From Charina bottae (lineage: Eukaryota; Chordata; Lepidosauria; Squamata; Charinaidae): DNA of 64,000 nucleotides. Location of the stretch: NCBI GenBank assembly GCA_023362775.1, contig JALMGJ010000001.1, positions 67,149,501 to 67,213,500 of the forward strand. Reading direction: 5' to 3'. Numbering within the stretch: the first letter of the stretch is position 1; the number at the start of each line of letters is the position of its first letter. The notes below the pieces were generated by a model. The model was given only the letters and a program-made list of their open reading frames with translations. It was not told the origin of the DNA and ran no database searches. A program made the translations under genes and the position numbers. Below, one piece after another: positions 11,703 to 24,565 of this stretch.

Positions 11703-12042
11703 AAAAGGTAAAGGTAAAGGTTCCCCCCGCACATTTGTGCAGTCGTGTCTGACTCTAGGGGCCAGTGCTCATCTGTTTGTTAGCTGAAGAGCCAGCGTTG
11801 TCCGAAGACGCTTCCACGGTCATGTGGCCGGCATGACGCGCACGGAACGCTGTTACCTACCCACCGAAGTGGTACCTATTAATCTACTTGCATTTGCATG
11901 CTTTCAAATTGCTAGGTTGGCAAGAGCTGGGGCTACTGCGGGAGCTCACTCCGTCATGCGGGGCTAGGGATTCGAACCTCAGAACTTGCGATCTTCCGAT
12001 CGACAAGCCTGGTGTCTTACTCGCTGAGCCACCACGCATCTT
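11703..12042 (-). mobile_element. tRNA-derived SINE (GGTAAA-tailed family), copy 2
   Basis: Same structure as the SINE at 6431-6770: tandem GGTAAA at the left, tRNA head with GATTCGAACCTC (B box, reversed) at the right. It is flanked by a 9-bp repeat ATCTATCTT (11694-11702 and 12043-12051). Confidence 0.8.
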
Positions 12043-12380
12043 ATCTATCTTGAGTAGCGCCAAATCCCACTAAAGCAGGGGTGACAGGTCACAGTTTACC
12101 ATGGCAGGCACTTTCTCTCATGTACACTGCTTTGGTTTCTATAACTGTCCTTCAACTCATTTTTCTGATAGTAGATATTCTGGTCATGGACTCTCCTCTA
12201 TAGTCAATATGAGGTAACTTTAGATTCTGGTCAAGGAAACATCATGAGAAACTTCTTCAGACTGCAGACAATAAAAAACAGAACAGAACAGAATAGAATC
12301 TTTATTGATTTAGTCATTTGACCATATCAAAAGTATAAACCCAATACAAGTATACAAGTAAATACAAAGAAAGCAGTAGA

Positions 12381-12590
12381 ACAAATTTATTTATTTATTT
12401 ATTTGTTTGTTTGTTTGTTTGTTTGTTTGTTTTTATTTATTTATTTATTAAATTTCTATGACTGCCCATCTCCCCCTCAGGGAGGGACTCTGGGCGGTTC
12501 ACAGCCACAATAACATTATTAAAGTACAATAAAAACACAATAAAATATAAATATATTAAATATAAATTAAAATCAAGTGGCAGGTGGCCG
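12381..12590 (-). mobile_element. CR1-L3/L2-type LINE 3' end nested in the Vingi-like LINE
   Basis: Starts with a (TTAT/TTTG)n tract at 12386-12449, then CTGCCCATCTCCCCCTCAGG and GGACTCTGGGCGGTTCACAG, the reverse of the standard LINE 3' signature GAACCGCCCAGAGTCC. It separates the Vingi-like C terminus from its probable 3' end. The right boundary is uncertain. Confidence 0.65.
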
Positions 12591-12639
12591 TTACCCCTAC
12601 AGTTAACCCCAATCTGATCTAGATAGTCTGTCCTCTTCA

Positions 12640-15600
12640 AAATGGCCTTTGATATAAAGAATGTGGTCTTACTAGTGATATGCAGGTTTGTTCCCTGCAA
12701 AAAGTAAGACAGTTTCTCCTGGGTGCCCCGGTATTTTTTTAGTTTTTAAATAAGAATCTAAGTAAGCCGTCCCTTCTGCAGAATATAGTTTGCAATCAAA
12801 AAGAATATGTGCAATGTCTTCAACAGCTGGCGCACCACAGATACATAGTCTTTCTTCAAATGGAACTCCATGAAACCTCCCATGTCTTACCATGGAAGTA
12901 GTTGTTCAAAACGAGCTCTAGAAAAAGCTCTTCTAAGATGTTGGGCATATAAGTTGTTAAATACCTTTTGTAACTGGGAGGCTGATTTGTGTTGAGCCAG
13001 CCACTTCAAGGACTTAACATGTTTCAGGGATGCAATATCATCTTGGTCAGCCACATCCATCACCCTTTGTTTGAAACTTTTCTTGGCCTTCAGATCTGAT
13101 TAGACTGGGAATTGGATGGAGAATCCATATTGTGAGATGGCATTTGAAAGTTGGGCAGCCCAAGCACGAGAAGGCATATTATGCAACTGCTCTTCAAAAC
13201 AAAGCTTGGGTAATCTATCTGGGTCCATAGATAAGATCTTCAGCCACTGGTTGAATACTTTAATTACCAAATGGCTTTGTATAGGGGGTATACCCAACTC
13301 TGCCCTTACTGCTGGAGTTGGTGTAGACTTGTCCACCCCCAAGATGCATTTCAAGAAAATGGACTTTATATGTTCTAATAAGGGGGCATTTATATGTCCC
13401 CACAATTCTGCGCCATATGTAATCCTTGGGACTATTTTGCTGTTGTATACCTTTCTGATTGGAATTAAAGAACCTGGATAGCTGTGGTTGGTGAGCTGCC
13501 TTATGGCATTGGCACAGGCTGTAGCCCTTAAAGAACTCCTCTGGAAATATGGGAGCCAGGAACCTGTTTCTGTAAAAAGAAGTCCTAGGTATAAATAGGA
13601 CTTAACCTGATCTATGTGTTCCTTATCCAGGCTCCAGTTATACCTAGTCTGCCTCTTCCCGAAAACAACTACCTTGGTCTTGGACTTATTGATGTTCAGG
13701 TAGTTGAGTGCACAGTATGTACTAAACCTGTGCAGCAGTCTTCTCATCCCTACCTAGGTGTATGACATCAATACCATGTCGTCTGCGTAAAGCAGAATAT
13801 TTACATGTTTATTTTTAACTTTAGGCATATGTATATCGATTGAATGGAGGGACTTTGGGATGTCATTGATGTACAGATTAAACAAAATGGGAGCCAGTAT
13901 ACATCCTTGTCTGATCCCTTTATTGGTACTAATTATCCCTGCTAGGGAACCATGTGCTCCTGTGCATACCCTTAGGCATGAGTTTGAATATAATGCCTTG
14001 ATTAAAGAGAGGAGTCTAGGCTCCATGCTCAGGTCTGTAAGTTTCTTCCAAAGAAGGTCCCTACTTATTGAATCAAATGTTGCACTGAGCTCAATAAAAG
14101 TTGTAAACAGTTGGCTCCCGTTAGCTGTATAGTTTTCTATTAGATGACATAAAATAAAGCAGTTATCAATAGTGGAGCGACCAGACCTAAATCCAGTTTT
14201 CTCTTCAGGTAGCAAGCCCTTTTCAATTAGCCAGTCCTCAATCTTGCATAAAAGATGTTTGACATACAATTTTGCTACAATGTCAATTAAACTGATTGGT
14301 CTGTAATTTGAGGGATCACCCTTATCACCCTTTTTGTAAATAGGGACCACAATAGAGAGCTCCCAACCAGCTGGAATTTGGCAGGAATTAGTTATATGAG
14401 TAAATAAACCTGCAAGTAAGGGAGACCCCCAGTTAATGTGACATTTAAATAATTCAGGGGGTAGAAGGTCTTTCCCAAGAGCCTCAATGGACTTCAGCTT
14501 CTGAATGAGCCCTCTAATCTCCCGTTCAGGCACCGGATGCCAGGGTGGGGAGGGACTGTAGGCCTTCTGTAGATCATTTTGTGAGTCCTCTAATCCACTG
14601 CAACTTGAGGCAGTGAATAATTGGCTGTAATATTCCTCCCATGTGGAGGCAGGTATAGCGATGTCCAGGAAGAACCTACGTTCCCGCAATATTCCTGCAA
14701 CTGAATCCCAAAAAAAGACTGGGTTTGGGTTTTTGGCTGCTAACTCTAAATTTAACCAGAGAAAGGACAAATGGTGAGACTTCTTGTGCTTGACAGTTTT
14801 CTTATACTCTTGTCTAAGCACTAGCATGGTGGCATGATTATTATTTGATGGATAATTCTGTGCTAAATGCATAGCTAACCTTAATCTTTTCTTAGGGAAT
14901 GACACTCTAGTCAAACCAATGAAGGCTTTTTATATGAGACCTTCTGGGGAGGGCCTTTTCAGTTAAAATTTTTCTTAGTCCTTCACTTAGATTTTCATAG
15001 GCTACAAGTATAGAACCGACATCTGTGTGAGGTGAAACATCTGTCTACCAGAGTTAGGGCTTGATCAGAGTTCATATAATCAGTCAGAACCATTGCATCC
15101 ACTCTGGCCCATTTTATCCTTCTGTCCTGGTGGACCTTGTGATGAAGTGAAACCCATCTATCATTTGCGGTATGGGGTCTGAGGTCTGAAAGCCAATAGA
15201 AATTAGCAGCAACTGGTTGGTGGTTGCTATCCTCTCTTACATAAACCTGGATGTCTGAGAAAGGGACACGTTGCTATTTGAGACACATATACTGTATAAT
15301 CTAAAATGCTACTTGATTTCTCTTGATGGTAAGTAAAAGGGTAAACAAAACTTTGGTCCTTGCCCCCTAGAATTTGCAGGTTACACTTGCATAACAGGTT
15401 TAACAACTGTATACCAGCAGCATTTCTTTTCTGGTCCTTGAAAGACCATAAAGGTGATAGGGAGTGGAATTCTTTGGGGATGTTCATATTAGTGATATGA
15501 TCCTGTATAGAGGGCCCTAGCCTTGCATAAAAATCTCCCAAAACAATTATAACTGTTTTAGGAATTTTTGAGATTAACTCTATCATGGTTTGCTCTAAGT

Positions 15601-16000
15601 TCACCCATATATCAGGGGAATAATATGCAGACGTTTCTGGTGGCATATAAACATTTAACATCATAATCACAGAGGCCTTATACTGGAATTTAACAGCTAA
15701 GCAAAAATATGAAGAGGCACCTATGATCATTTCTGTGCCCTTCCATACTAGCTCTTCCTTGATCAATATGGCCAACCCCCCTATCGCCTGGCCTTTCTCT
15801 TTTACTTTCCATGCCGGGGTGACCCAGGACTTAAAGCCAGGTATTGAAATCTGTTCATCTCCAGCTGTTAACCAGGTCTCTTGTACTGCAAGCAGACTAA
15901 AATTGGACAGAAATTCAGGTAAAGCACATAGTTTGTTCTTCCATCCTGCTAAATTCTATGTTAATATACAAATAGTTGTACCATTAACTATACCTATAGG
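12640..16000 (-). pseudogene. Vingi/I-like ORF2: endonuclease, reverse transcriptase and zinc knuckle (broken)
   Basis: Minus strand. The endonuclease starts around 16000 with the VQETWL motif, and GDFYARLG is visible in the segment 15775-15227. The RT segment 14914-13754 carries NYRPISLI, TGFRSGRSTID, the catalytic block (FIELSATFDSISRD), GIRQGCILAPILFNLY and YADD just before a TAG at 13754-13756. The same frame continues beyond it (13747-13100), so the break is a single nonsense codon, plausibly CAG to TAG. A frameshift follows before the C-terminal CICGAPAVEDIAH-type zinc motif at 12893-12672. Breaks also occur between 15227 and 14914. The YADD box is intact, but the copy cannot make a complete protein. 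Confidence 0.65.
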
Positions 16001-16084
16001 AGAGCAGGAGGAGAAACTAATTGGAGGTGGGTTGTAATGTATCCCATCCAGTCATTCATCTGCAGATATGAGAACAAGGGAACC

Positions 16085-17521
16085 TTATGTATTCAGGTAT
16101 ACACACTGATTAGCAACTTGATTTTTCCTTGAAGACTCTACACAGTGAAGTGGTTTACCAGGACTGTGTGATACTTCACCATGGTGACTTCCTTTTGCTG
16201 TAATATTTTGTCTGGTGTCCATGTGAGTCTTCACCTGGTGCTCCAATGCACTGGTGTAAGGGTCGTCCACCTTAGGTTCTATGTTCCTAGGGGTCTGGGG
16301 GTCTCCAATATTTGATTGAGTTTGCTGGGGTCGAGGTGTTGCTAATCTGTTCATGGTAGTGGGTTCATCCAAAATATTGAGAATTTTCTTCTGAGGGGAC
16401 CCAATAGCCTGCAGTCCATTTGGTAGAACTGTGGCCTGAGAGAGAAGCAAAGCATTGGTATGCCATGAACTGGGACTTACATCAGAGGAGATATGGTCGT
16501 TGATTGAGTGCTGCAAGTTCAATCCCTCTTCATCTGTTAGAATTGCCAGATCATCTTCCTTCTGCTTGCTCTTCTGTTCAAAATCCTCAGTTAGGTCAAA
16601 ATGTATTAGAGGTGTCTGTAGATTGTTATTATTGTTATTGCAACCCTTTTGGGGAGATATTGCCACTAATTCAATCAGTGGTTCTGCTGCTATACGTGTT
16701 GTTAACAGTGTCTGTTGTAAATTACTTAGTTTTCTCAACATTTCATCTTGCTCACTATTTGGAAGTGCTCCACAAGAATGAATCAGCTGTGCTTCTAGAG
16801 CTTTATCAGAAACCTCTCTGTCACCACACAACTTTATTTATTTAATTAATTAATTCATTCATTAATTCATTCAATTTATATAGCCACCCATCTCAGACCA
16901 GTGACTTAGGTGATTACCTGAGTTGCTTTTTTTCAAGGTCGAACTCTCAAGGCCATCCGTGGTGGGCAGCTTATCATTCCTAGAGCCTAGCGGGAGATCT
17001 TCAGCTTGCATAGTTGGATGAAAAAGTGCGCATATTTTATTATTCTGAAACACACATAATGGGAATATTTGAAATGTACCAAGAAAGGGTTTCATTTTAA
17101 GCAGCATATCAGGAATTGTAGAGCATTTAAATGTCAGCAAAAGTCTTTTACTTTCCCTTTTAGTGGGTAGCCATTCCACTGCCTGTAAGTCTATCGGATG
17201 GAATTGACAGCAGAGGCGTTGACTTAAGGATAGAACAATAGCTCTATCCCAACGACCCCTGTTAACTCTATTAAGATAAATAAGTAGGGCAACCTGGTTT
17301 GTTTGAAGGATTCATGTATTCCCAATTCCCCTCTCCCTCTTCTCATTGCACAGTAATGGGGAGTTCTCTGTCCTATTGATGTTGCAGTTGGAGTTCGAGT
17401 GTTTTTTGCTACTAAATGCAGGCTGCTCTCTCCTAGTGTTAGTTTGTTTCTCCATAAGTACAGTCGGTTTGTCTAATTGTTTCTGGGTAAAAGCCTCAAA
17501 AGACTTTTTTAAGGAATCCAC
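16085..17521 (-). pseudogene. ORF1-like region of the Vingi/I-like LINE (broken)
   Basis: Three open stretches (17521-17312, 17179-16871 and 16831-16085) lie upstream of the endonuclease on the same strand. They encode a charged, low-complexity protein containing an Asn run near 16640 and a segment ending FKCSTIPDMLLKMKPFL, compatible with an RNA-binding ORF1. No CCHC knuckle is visible. A short LINE tail has inserted at 16832-16915 and contributes the false C terminus of the middle stretch. Identification as ORF1 rests mainly on position. Confidence 0.4.
16832..16915 (-). mobile_element. Short L2/L3-type LINE tail nested in ORF1 of the Vingi-like LINE
   Basis: An ATTA/ATTC-rich tract followed by TATATAGCCACCCATCTCAG is the reverse of the LINE 3' tip (GAGATGGGTGGCTATATAAA). 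Only about 80 bases were inserted. Confidence 0.55.
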
Positions 17522-17599
17522 ATTATTGTTTATTGTTGTTAAATAGTCAAAGATAGAGTACAGTCTGTGCTGTTAAAGGGCATTGACTAGATATAAAGT

Positions 17600-19397
17600 C
17601 CTTGGAACTCTCATTTGTGGATGGACAGAGTTGCAGATGTGGAAGGACCACTGAGATGCATTAAGTTTCTCATAGTCCAGCTCTGCATTGGGACTTGGTG
17701 GTAACCCAACCTTGATACACAAATTTGCTGCTGTTTAATCCGGAGTCTTTAGGAAGAGCCTCTTTGCAAATATTTTTTTCTTTTCATGCAGGGCAACCAA
17801 TTACTTCTGTTTTGTTTTGTTTTGTTGGTTAACAATGTTAACTGGTAACTTGAATGGAACTTGCTTCTATTCCTGGCTCATAAATATTCACCTAGAACAA
17901 CCCCCTTCCCCTCCTTTTCCACAGGCTAATTAGCAACGGGCAGGAATTTGGCATTTTTAATAAGTTATTCCCATAAGGAAAGCCTCTGAATGGGTAAAGC
18001 TCCTGCACCCATTTCCTTATGAAATCTGGGACTTACAGTCCATCTTGTTTTTAAACAAAGGGAGAAAATTCCACTATTGCTGTTACCAAGGTTATTTTGC
18101 AAGTAATCCCTTACTTTCAAACGTAATGTACTAATGTCATCGAGTGAATGTAGACTACTGATTGTGTGATATACTAATTTGAATCAGTGCCCCTCTGGAG
18201 ATAGCAGGCCCACTGTGAAAGAAGTGTGAAAGCACCTGAAACATATGTGAACTGTGGATTTCTTTCTTTTTCTTTTTAACCCGCAGTAATGGTAATCTAT
18301 GCTCTTTTTAAAATGTTTTAGCTATAACAAGAAAAATAATCCTTCAGCTATAACAAGGTTGGAAAATTTATAACTCTGCAATATTGCAGACAAGGACCAA
18401 TATTAATTATCAACAGGAACAAAATGATTTTTAATGAATTGCCTGTCTTGGAGATATGCATAGTGCACCAATTTTCCTGGATAAGCAGATCCCATTATGC
18501 TCTCTAAGATGCAAACACTGAATGCCAACGAAACATTTTGTTGCAGACTCTACTTTACTTATACCTTTTTTGCCACATGGAATGAAATCCTCCTATAGAA
18601 CTAAACTGTAATTTTGGCTGCAATTAATTTAATGACACATTCCCAGATCACTTTTGATAATATATGATTTTAAAATCTGAATAAAACATGCAAGGTTTTT
18701 GCTGTTATGCCAGTGTCTATTATTTTTTCTGTAGCGCTCCCCCCCACCATGTTAAAAAGGCAAGCCAGGGATTCCATAACTCTCCCAATAATACTCTTCA
18801 GCTGATACATGTGCTCCAAGCTATAAAGTGTTGTGTATCATTGCTATTTAGATTTTCTTTTTGTTTAACAAATCAATTGTGCAGCAAATGGTTAATTAAT
18901 ATAGATAAAGATGTATAATTCTCAACTATTAAAATGATTATTTGGAGGAATTCAGAGTTTTTATGAGTGACAATGTGAATGTATTTTTTTTTTCCAATGG
19001 AATTTTAAAGTCCTGGATGTGTTAATACCAATACAGGAAATGCAGAACATTTTAAGGAAGAGTTCCATGTAATTTCTACTGAACATATTGGATATACATT
19101 TCAGAAAGCTGGGGGATGAGCTGCTACATGAGCTCTGCAACAAAACAATCACAAACCGAGCTCAGTGACATGAGACAAACTTGTACTTTCGTCAATTTAT
19201 ATTTCAATTCATTTACTTGTGATGGAATATGGTGGGATTTACTTCTGAGCAAACATGCATAAAATTACAGTGTTCGACTTATCAGAGCAAACTTTCCTGT
19301 TTTGGTATCCTCCAGATATGTAGGACAAAACATATTGTAAGAGTTGGGACCACAGTTTTTGAAGGTATCGGCTTGGGGAAAGCTGTTCCTAATCAAC
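17600..19397. other. Single-copy DNA, no gene seen
   Basis: AT-rich. The 5' limit of the Vingi-like LINE may extend into its first 200 bases. Nothing else is recognised. Confidence 0.5.
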
Positions 19398-20155
19398 CAG
19401 GAGGGCCTTTGCACAACTTTGTGTTGTGCACCACTTACGACCTTTCCTGGATCGAGAGGCCCTTTGAACGGTCACTCATGCCCTGGTTATCTGACATATA
19501 GACTACTGTAATGCGCTCTACATGGGGCTACCCTTGAAGAGTATCTGGAAGCTTCAGCTGATCCAGAATGCGGCCGCATGAACCATCTTGGAAGTCCCAT
19601 ATCGGACACATGTGACACCATTGTTACGTGAGCTGCGCTGTGTTCCAGTTTGCTTCCAGGTGCAATTCAAGGTGTTGGTTATAACCTTTAAAGCCCTTCA
19701 TGGCATGGGACCAGGTTACCTAAGGGACCGTCTTATCCCCATTACATCATCCCGTCCCATCCGGTCATGCAGGGAGGGCATGCTACAGACCCCATCAGTT
19801 AAAGAATTCCATCTTACGGGGTCACGGAAGCGTGCCTTCTCTGCAGCAGCACCTGCTCTGTGGAATATTCTTCCCGCAGAGTTAAGACAGTCCACCTCGC
19901 TCCTGGACTTCAGGAAACAACTCAAGACTTGGCTTTGCCAACAGGCCTGGGGCGGAAAGAAGAGTATAAACTCCTGGGGATGGCTAACATCATAGGATAG
20001 CCCTAAATTGCCCTTCCAATGTTTGAAAGAAGACATCACCATCTTGATCTTATTATATTTATTGTATTTTTAAATTGTTTATTTTAGTGTTGATATTTTA
20101 TTGATTTGTAAACCGCCCAGAGTCCCTGGAGGGAGTTGGGCAGTGAGAAATTGAA

Positions 20156-20198
<43 letters not shown>

Positions 20199-20199
20199 A
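19398..20199 (+). mobile_element. CR1-L3/L2-type LINE, 3' 0.8 kb
   Basis: Begins in the RT C-terminal region (CCAGGAGGGCCTTTGCACAA) and ends in a 3' UTR with AACCGCCCAGAGTCCCTGG and about 50 bases of (AATA)n. The translated part at 19588-19995 contains VPVCFQVQFKVLVITFKALH and SAAAPALWNILP, the same C-terminal domain as the two long copies at 39.8 and 52.7 kb. It is 5'-truncated, as is usual for LINEs, so it lacks endonuclease and RT core. Confidence 0.8.
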
Positions 20200-21092
20200 C
20201 CTTTAAGAGCCAACTAGACTAGGAGATGAAACATAAAAGAAATCAGGGGGAAGCATGTCAGTGGAGATTTATCCTGCTTAATTGCTTGTATCTCTAGCTT
20301 GACTTTGATTATTAAAACTCAATAGCAAAAGCGTTATTTTTAAACCCAATTTTCAATTTTGTAGCCTGGCAGTATTTTAAAATTTTGATTCTGAAATTAC
20401 ATATTTTACTTTCTGAAAGAAATGTAAAATTCCTATGTAAAGAAAAACCCAAGATCTTGTTTTCTGATTCAATCTCAAAACATTCCGGAAGAGAATGCCT
20501 TGCCTTCTTCATCAATAGCTGAAAATCAAAGCTAGGACTCTGGAAAATTTGGTGATGTATATTTAGTACCTGCTAGAACAGATATTGCTGGGCATTCATG
20601 TATACGTCTCTCTGTACAATAAAAAACTTCATTGTTATTCAAATGTGTCATTCACTACTTGCTAAGTTTTGGAAATGCAAAGTAAGTCCAAACTTTCCTA
20701 TAAAGTCATGCATAAATATTTCAAGTGGAGATGCTACAAGTACTTGAGGAGATGGAAATGTATTAAAGAGATTATCATATAGATGGAAATCCATGGCCTA
20801 ATATTAACGCCTTTTCCCTAATCACTGATGAACTAATGGGAACTCTTATAAGAACAATGCAATGTTGGATCTGTCAGCGTTAGTCCAGTTGAAAGTATTG
20901 TATTCTATTTCTCTGAGGGAGACAGCAGAGACCAGAAGAGTTGATCTTATACAATGAATTATTGGTTTCCAAAGCGTTTCTACTTTCCAGCATGAGGATT
21001 TGGGGTAGAACACCCTTTTCTAACCTCTGTAGTTCCCTCTGGCTATGGGGACCATAGTACCCATCTGAGTCAGCCAGCATAGCCAAGGATAG
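20200..21092. other. Single-copy DNA, no gene seen
   Basis: No coding sequence or repeat recognised. Confidence 0.5.
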
Positions 21093-21100
21093 GTATAATC

Positions 21101-21495
21101 CAGGGGTCGGCAAACCACGGCTTGCGAGCCACATGCGGCTCTTTGGCCCCTTGAGTGTGGCTCTTCCCCAGGCAGGCGTGGTGGGCATGGCGGGGGCAGG
21201 CCCTAAGTGTGCGTGATTGGCCCGCAAACTCCCACCCGCAAACCCCGCTCCCGCGCTGGATTCCCCACCAGCTTTACCGGAAGAGAAGCGACTGGAGCAG
21301 TCGAGCCTCTTTCCCTTCTCCTTCTTCCAAACCTCCCCCGCCCCCTTCCACGCAATTGGCTCCCACCCGCAAACCCCGCCCCCTTCCACGCGATTGGCTC
21401 CTGCCTGCAAACCCCGCCCCCTGGGCCTTGAGTGATATTATAAATTTTATAACTGTCAAAATGGCTCCTGGCATAAAAAAGTTTGCCGACCCCTG
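21101..21495. mobile_element. hAT-type MITE (CAGGGGTCGGCAAACC ends)
   Basis: The inverted ends CAGGGGTCGGCAAAC are perfect, and the flanks are a perfect 8-bp duplication GTATAATC (21093-21100 and 21496-21503). These ends are of the widespread vertebrate Charlie/MER5-type hAT class. The core is GC-rich, with ATTGG (CCAAT reversed) at 21216-21220, 21355-21359 and 21393-21397 and repeated CCCCGCCCCC. It resembles the block at 3100-3188 on the opposite strand. There is no transposase. Open frames through it are artefacts. Confidence 0.88.
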
Positions 21496-21503
21496 GTATA
21501 ATC

Positions 21504-21984
21504 CAATACATCAAAAGGAAGGTTGGATCAAAACTACAAGAAAAGAAGCTTCTTTTGTCATTCCAGGATTCTACTGTCTTTTAGGAATTATACACACTGT
21601 ACAGAACACATTATAGTACATTAGTGGATTAATCAATTCATTATATTTATTTCCAGAGGCATCTACAGTATCCAACTGTTTCATCAGAATGACAATGTGA
21701 ATATTGCAACTTCTCAATACAAGCATGGCTCCTTATGTCCATGTGTGCAACATCATGACGCAGAAGGGGGGTGAGGGGGAGCTTGAATTATGATGCCCAT
21801 TTTGTCATTTCCCCTTTTGCCTCATCCTGCAAATGCCCATGTGTATATCCTAACTTTTCTTTCAGTATATAATTCAAGGGAGCATTTATCCTAGATGGTG
21901 TATTCAGTATACCTATTCAGGTATTGCTGTATACCTATTCAGGTATTGTCTTAATTCAGAGCTGTTAAACATTGGGGAAAATAT
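21504..21984. other. Single-copy DNA, no gene seen
   Basis: No coding sequence or repeat recognised apart from a short local repeat of TATACCTATTCAGG near 21910-21945. Confidence 0.5.
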
Positions 21985-22195
21985 TTGTTTATTTATTTAT
22001 TTATCTATCAAATTTGTATGCCACCCAACTCCCAGTGACTCTGCGTGGCTCACAACAAATAAAACAAGAGAAATACAATTAATAACAAATGAAAAATAAA
22101 AGATGTTAAGAAGGACAAAGCAGATAGGAATGAAGCAAAGGGGCTTCACTCTTCCTCGCCAAAGGCCTGGGTGAAGAGCTGTCTTCATGCCATGC
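21985..22195 (-). mobile_element. CR1-L3/L2-type LINE 3' end
   Basis: (TTTA)n followed by GCCACCCAACTCCCAGTGAC and GACTCTGCGTGGCTCACAAC, the reversed 3' signature of the family, then a diverged UTR. Confidence 0.6.
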
Positions 22196-22365
22196 TCTGC
22201 GACATTTGAAAATCTCTTAGATGCAGCTACAATTCTCTAAACGAGTCGATCCGTGTTCAAATGTCAGGACCATTCACAAGTTTCACAGAATACAACTTTA
22301 AAGTTGATCTACTGTATATCCTAATTATTGTTTAAAGAATCAACCCCATTCTGCCCCTCCGACTA

Positions 22366-22412
22366 TCTTTCTATCTTTCTGTCTTCTATTGTTCTATCTT
22401 TCTATCTATTCA
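22366..22412 (+). repeat. Imperfect (TATC/TTTC)n microsatellite
   Basis: Repeated TATCTTTC units with interruptions. Confidence 0.6.
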
Positions 22413-22814
22413 ATTTATAACCTGCTTTCATCTTGTAAGCTGTAAGTGAGGCCCCAAAAGCAATAGCAACAAAGCCAATGAATATCTCACAGAATGAATG
22501 GTACCATAAAATACCTAACAAATATTCTTTGTTAGAAACAAGAGTTTGGGATCTTGATTCTTACAGCTCAGGGCAAAAAGGTATAAATCTAGGTTGCTCA
22601 ATGTGTGGCTTAGGGCAAGTCATTTCTGTTTTGCTTCATAGTGGAATGCTACTTTCTTGGTGGAATGGTGGAAGGCAACTAAAACAAACAAATCTTACAT
22701 GGGGCAAATCATGTTGTTATTTTCAAGGATTTTTCTTTTCTTTCCTAAATAGTATAGTTCAGGCATTGGGTGGCTGGCTGGGTGGGGCGAGTGAGCAGTG
22801 TTGTAGATACTGAG

Positions 22815-22960
22815 GCTCTGAGTCATATAGGGATTTATAAATAATAACCAGCACTTTGAATTTCACTCAGAAATCAGTACAACCTCTCAGAAAAGGTCTT
22901 ACATGGCAATCACAGTTCTGCACTACAAGCATAGAGGAGATGTTAATTTAGGGGTTTGAT
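22815..22960 (-). mobile_element. Old L2/L3-type LINE fragment
   Basis: GATTTATAAATAATAACCAG and the following CACTTTGAATTTCACTCAGA are diverged matches, by eye, to the RT C-terminal region of the long minus-strand copy (near 40060-40110: GTGATAACCAACACCTTGAA). Heavily decayed. Confidence 0.45.
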
Positions 22961-24180
22961 CCACCACATAGCGGTAGCATCTGTTTGAATGAATTACTCA
23001 TTATTATGGAATCTGCTTTGTTATCTGGTTTGAAGGCTCTGGGCAGTATTAAAACACAGACGTACTTGCTTTCAGAATTTGCACGGACATGAATTTGGAG
23101 GCGTTGTTTGATTCCTTTCAAATCCTTACTGTTTGAGTAGAGTTGTTACAGTCTTAGTCTAGAGGCTATGAGGCAATACTTCTTGAGACTTCCTTCTTAG
23201 GAGAATAAGTTTAGAATTCTCTAAACCTCTCACTGTTCTGAATGAAATAAATGGCAAAACAATGGTTTGTTTCCTTCCTACAATCTAAAATATGCTGGTA
23301 ATTTAGAAAATTAGAAGGCAAACTATGTTCATGAAGTGGCTGATTTTGAGATTTTTTTTTTTTACCATGGTATCACAAACCAAGAAGCCATACATTCATC
23401 CATGTGTGTACACATATGCACACAGGCACACACACAGAGCAGCAGTAGGAGCTGGCACATCTGAAACACAGCACAATTTTTGCAGCAGACCCCCAGGTAT
23501 TCTTTCAATATTCACTGTCTATATTGTATTTATAATTGATATGTAAAATTCAGAGTTTATATTTGACTTGGATATATGGTGTAAGTACAGTACTTAATAC
23601 TTGAAAGTATTTGATAATTGAGAGGTCATCCCATTTAATAAACTTTTATAGTGACAAATCAAATCAATAACTCAAATAAGATGTTACCAGCAACAGGAAT
23701 AATTAGGGATGTGCAGCTATTTGGATCCAAAGTGGGGGGGGGAGAGGGGGAGGGACAAGCTTGCTGTACTTGTAGTCCTTCATGAAAGAAACCAAGCTTG
23801 CACAATAGCCATGCAACCCCAGGAAAATATGTGTTTGTGTTAAGGAGGACTTCAGGAGGCAGTGACAGAATGTAACCAATTAATTTAAGCACAATTTAAC
23901 ACAAATGCATATTTTCCATGGATTGTTCTACTAATGTGTGAGTCCAGGAATGGTGCAGCTTTTCAAGGAGATGCCAACAGGTATGGTGAACTTGCTCACA
24001 CCGCTCCAAAGCATGTTTTCTGCTTTGGATCCAAACATCTGTAACCCCTTAGTTGTAATATAATAACTGCTTGCATTTAATAGCTGGCAGGTAGCAGTGG
24101 TTTTTAAGCCTGATGATAACAAACAGATGGCATGCAATTAAAATTTAATAACATTTGGCCTTTAACAACTTATACAATTT
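22961..24180. other. Single-copy DNA, no gene seen
   Basis: Short CA-rich tract near 23400-23440; no gene or clear repeat. Confidence 0.5.
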
Positions 24181-24440
24181 GTTTATTTATTGATTCACTA
24201 AAGTCTATGACTCTGTTCCTGGGGTCAACATGCAATAAAATGTTCCAACCACCATTTAAAAACAGTAAACAAAAATTTCATAGAACAAAGGACACAGTGG
24301 GACAGTAAAATAAGACCAAAAAAATTCCAAGCAATCTTTCAATATTGAAAAGATTTTAAAAGTAAACAAAGTTAACATTGGGTGCACTATCCGGTAGAAG
24401 GACATTCCAAAGAAAAGGGAACATGGCAAAAAAGAATTTG
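24181..24440 (-). mobile_element. Old L2/L3-type LINE 3' fragment
   Basis: Begins TTTATTTATTGATTCAC and includes GGTAGAAGGACATTCCAAAG, a diverged match to GGTGGAAGTATGTTCCATAG in the long copy near 39880. Confidence 0.45.
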
Positions 24441-24565
24441 TCTCTGTTTTCCTTTATCCCTTATGTCCATTCCCAATTGTGCTGCTGTAGTTTTCATTGA
24501 TTATACTTTCTGAACAGTCCCCAAACACAGCCTGTTATACAGTACTTTGTAATAAATCAAATAAG

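Larger units (their letters stand above)
12283..17560 (-). mobile_element. Vingi/I-like APE-type LINE, decayed, with nested LINE tails
   Basis: Reading from right to left: an ORF1-like region (about 17521-16085), an APE endonuclease (about 16000-15227), a reverse transcriptase (14914-13100), a C-terminal zinc knuckle (12893-12672) and a 3' end at 12283-12380 that contains ATCAATAAAGATTC on the minus strand. An L2/L3-type LINE tail is inserted at about 12381-12590, and a second short one at 16832-16915. The outer limits are approximate because no target duplication was found. Clade assignment (Vingi or I-related within the Jockey/I group) is inferred from the RT motifs and the CxCG...H...C knuckle and is not certain. 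Confidence 0.65.
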
